Below are positions 61,908-64,000 of a stretch of 64,000 nt of DNA, piece by piece. The position numbers and the translations under genes are program-made. Where the stretch lies: contig NZ_JACSQG010000003.1 in the NCBI RefSeq assembly GCF_014836765.1, positions 124,001 through 188,000 on the forward strand, read 5' to 3'. The stretch comes from Serpens gallinarum (GTDB taxonomy: Bacteria; Pseudomonadota; Gammaproteobacteria; Pseudomonadales; Pseudomonadaceae). The notes under the pieces are model-generated. The model saw only the letters and a list, made by a program, of their open reading frames with translations. It was not told the DNA's origin and did no database searches. The stretch's first letter is position 1; each line of letters starts with the position of its first letter.

Positions 61908-64000
61908 ATGCCAAGATCAAAAGCTGGACTGCACCACCCTGCCCCGCAGGTTCTACAGCGCTCGCGGGTTTCTGAAGGGCAGCCCTACCCACTTGGCGCC
62001 ACGTGGGACGGTCTGGGGGTCAATTTCGCCCTTTTTTCTGCCCATGCTACGTGCGTGGAACTGTGCCTGTTCGATGACAAGGGCACGACTGAACTCGAGC
62101 GCATCGAGTTGCCTGAATACACCAATGAAATCTGGCATGGCTACTTGCCCGACGCCCATCCGGGCCTGATTTACGGCTACCGAGTACACGGTCCGTACGA
62201 GCCGGAAAACGGCCATCGCTTTAATCCCAATAAGTTGCTCATTGACCCCTATAGCAAGCAGCTGGTGGGCAGCTTGACCTGGTCGCCGGCCCTGTTTGGC
62301 TACACCCTTGGCTCCCACGATGCGGACCTGAGTTTCGACACCCGGGACAGCGCCCGTTTCATGCCCAAGGCCAAGGTCATCGACCCCGCCTTTACCTGGG
62401 GTGAGCAACCCCCGGTGCGTGTGCCCTGGGAAAACACCATCCTCTATGAAGCGCATCTGCGTGGCATCAGCATGCGCCACCCGGAGGTGCCTGCGGAGCT
62501 GCGCGGAACCTGCGCCGGCTTGAAGCACCCGGCACTGCTCAAGCACCTGCGCTCGCTGGGGGTCACCAGCATCGAACTGCTGCCCGTGCATGGCTATCTG
62601 GACGACCAGCATTTGCTCGAACAGTCGTTGAGCAATTACTGGGGATACAACAGCATCGCCTTTTTCGCTCCCCAAGCGTCATATCTGGCGAGCGGTAAAA
62701 TCAATGAATTCAAAGAGATGGTTGCGCATCTTCACAATGCAGGTCTCGAGGTCATCCTCGATGTGGTCTACAACCACACCGCCGAGGGTAACGAACTGGG
62801 CCCCACGCTATCCATGCGCGGCATCGACAACGCCACCTATTACCGGCTGATGCCCGACGAGCGTCGCTTTTATATCAATGACTCTGGTACCGGCAACACG
62901 CTGGACCTGAGCCATCCCTGCGTATTGCAAATGGTCACCGACTCGCTGCGCTACTGGGCGACGGAAATGCGCGTGGACGGCTTCCGCTTCGATCTGGCAA
63001 CCATCCTCGCTCGCCATAGCCACGGCTTCGACGAACGCCATGGTTTTCTCGTCGCCTGTCGCCAGGACCCTGTCCTGAGCAAGGTCAAACTGATTGCCGA
63101 ACCCTGGGATTGCGGCCCCGGGGGGTATCAGGTCGGTGGTTTCGCGCCCGGCTGGATGGAGTGGAACGACCGTTTTCGTGACACCGTACGGGGGTATTGG
63201 CGCGGCGACGAGGGACAGTTGCCCGAATTGGCCAGCCGTCTGACCGGCTCGGGCGACAAGTTCAATCAGCGTGGCCGCAGGCCCTACGCGTCAGTCAACT
63301 TCATCACCGCTCACGACGGCTTCACCTTGCGTGATCTGGTTTCCTACGAGCAGAAGCACAACGAAGCCAACAACGAGGACAACCAGGACGGCAACGACAA
63401 CAACATTTCCTCCAATTACGGCTGGGAAGGTCCGACTGACGACCCGGATATTCGTGCCCTGCGCCTGCGCCAGATGCGTAACCTACTGTCGACACTGCTG
63501 CTTTCCCAAGGCACGCCGATGCTGCTGGCCGGCGACGAATTCAGCCGTACCCAGCACGGCAACAACAATGTCTACTGCCAGGACAACGAAGTGGGTTGGG
63601 TCGACTGGGACCTCGACGACGAAGGCCGCAGCCTCCTGGATTTCACCCGTCGGCTGATCAAGCTGCGCCGAGCCTACCCGATCCTCCATCGTGGCCGCTT
63701 CCTGGTGGGTGAATACAACGAGGAGCTGGGCGTCAAGGACGTCACCTGGCTGTCCCCGGACGGCAGTGAGATGAGCGAAGAGCAATGGCACGATGGCAAT
63801 GCCCGCTGCCTCGGCATGCTTCTGGACGGCCGCGCTCAGCCCACGGGTATTCGCCGGCGTGGCGACGATGCCACCCTGCTGCTAATTCTCAACGCCCATG
63901 ACGACGTGGTGAACTTCCATTTGCCGGAAGTCACTCAGGGCACTGCCTGGGAATGCCTGCTCGACACCTACCGGCCCACCCTGCGCCCCGGTGAGCTGCA
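61908..64000 (+). CDS. glgX: Glycogen debranching enzyme, cut by the right edge
   Basis: GH13 debranching enzyme (isoamylase type); 697 codons are visible and the last few residues lie beyond the window. An N-terminal CBM48-like domain ([20 protein letters not shown]) precedes the barrel. The catalytic residues are the nucleophile Asp362 in [14 protein letters not shown] and Glu398 in [14 protein letters not shown]; the typical [20 protein letters not shown] and [16 protein letters not shown] are present. It cuts alpha-1,6 branches trimmed by phosphorylase and so supplies linear maltodextrin for TreY and MalQ. The ATG at 61908 has GAGGGG eight bases upstream. Last visible gene of the operon. 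Confidence 0.94.
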   Translation, partial: MPRSKAGLHHPAPQVLQRSRVSEGQPYPLGATWDGLGVNFALFSAHATCVELCLFDDKGTTELERIELPEYTNEIWHGYLPDAHPGLIYGYRVHGPYEPENGHRFNPNKLLIDPYSKQLVGSLTWSPALFGYTLGSHDADLSFDTRDSARFMPKAKVIDPAFTWGEQPPVRVPWENTILYEAHLRGISMRHPEVPAELRGTCAGLKHPALLKHLRSLGVTSIELLPVHGYLDDQHLLEQSLSNYWGYNSIAFFAPQASYLASGKINEFKEMVAHLHNAGLEVILDVVYNHTAEGNELGPTLSMRGIDNATYYRLMPDERRFYINDSGTGNTLDLSHPCVLQMVTDSLRYWATEMRVDGFRFDLATILARHSHGFDERHGFLVACRQDPVLSKVKLIAEPWDCGPGGYQVGGFAPGWMEWNDRFRDTVRGYWRGDEGQLPELASRLTGSGDKFNQRGRRPYASVNFITAHDGFTLRDLVSYEQKHNEANNEDNQDGNDNNISSNYGWEGPTDDPDIRALRLRQMRNLLSTLLLSQGTPMLLAGDEFSRTQHGNNNVYCQDNEVGWVDWDLDDEGRSLLDFTRRLIKLRRAYPILHRGRFLVGEYNEELGVKDVTWLSPDGSEMSEEQWHDGNARCLGMLLDGRAQPTGIRRRGDDATLLLILNAHDDVVNFHLPEVTQGTAWECLLDTYRPTLRPGEL

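Noticed and set aside
1-64000. CRISPR arrays, tRNA or rRNA genes
   Set aside because: No regularly spaced short repeats, cloverleaf-like sequence or conserved rRNA segments were noticed on either strand; a dedicated scan was not possible.

Overview
The window is a high-GC bacterial chromosome segment, most likely from Pseudomonas or a close relative. The main support is the block glgA-treZ-malQ-treY-DUF2934-glgX, which has the gene order I know from the P. aeruginosa alpha-glucan/trehalose locus. The GalU, PqiABC, Gor, LdcA-like and DUF3300/DUF2950 proteins are also typical of pseudomonads. I saw no tRNA, rRNA, CRISPR array or complete insertion sequence.

Layout: (1) 1-1379 is an ill-defined left edge with one possible leftward partial gene and one small rightward gene. 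(2) 1380-4837 is a pqi lipid-transport operon in which PqiA is split into two proteins. (3) 4847-9657 is a leftward operon for an AI-2E-family permease and a three-part efflux pump (outer membrane factor, HlyD adaptor, DUF2955/FUSC permease). (4) 9982-17753 is a rightward amino-acid decarboxylation block: AdiA-like and LdcA-like PLP decarboxylases, a PotE-like antiporter, an orphan solute-binding protein and a DUF3313 lipoprotein. (5) 17836-27002 is an accessory stretch built around a direct duplication. Each copy carries a leftward VIT/CCC1-like membrane protein gene facing away from a rightward lipoprotein gene, followed by DUF2950. Copy B has a frameshifted lipoprotein and only a scrap of DUF2950. 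The intact DUF2950-DUF3300 pair and a SpeC/SpeF-type ornithine decarboxylase lie between the copies.

(6) 27195-33396 holds a small unknown gene, an AraC-family regulator, a secreted sulfatase and a divergent octaheme cytochrome with TPR repeats. (7) 33626-37532 holds a Tus-family replication-terminus protein, galU, a VOC protein and glutathione reductase. (8) 49224 down to 37631 is one leftward nine-gene exopolysaccharide operon: barrel, exporter, Wzc kinase, priming transferase, a WecG-GT4 fusion, GT4, polymerase/ligase, GT2 and acyltransferase. It is markedly AT-richer toward its distal end. (9) 49660-53242 holds a catalase, a solitary tyrosine recombinase preceded by a strong inverted repeat, and pncC. 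(10) 53449-64000 is the alpha-glucan/trehalose operon, with glgX cut by the window edge.

Several modules fit a stress-defence theme: envelope lipid transport, efflux, polyamine/acid-stress decarboxylases, catalase, glutathione reductase, trehalose/glycogen and exopolysaccharide. GalU (UDP-glucose supply) sits just beyond the exopolysaccharide operon and could feed it. The least expected items are the Tus-family protein, the decaying duplicated VIT/lipoprotein divergon with a perfectly conserved 34-bp promoter block, the octaheme-TPR cytochrome, and the WecG-GT4 fusion. All functional calls come from reading motifs and recalled family sequences; no database search was run.
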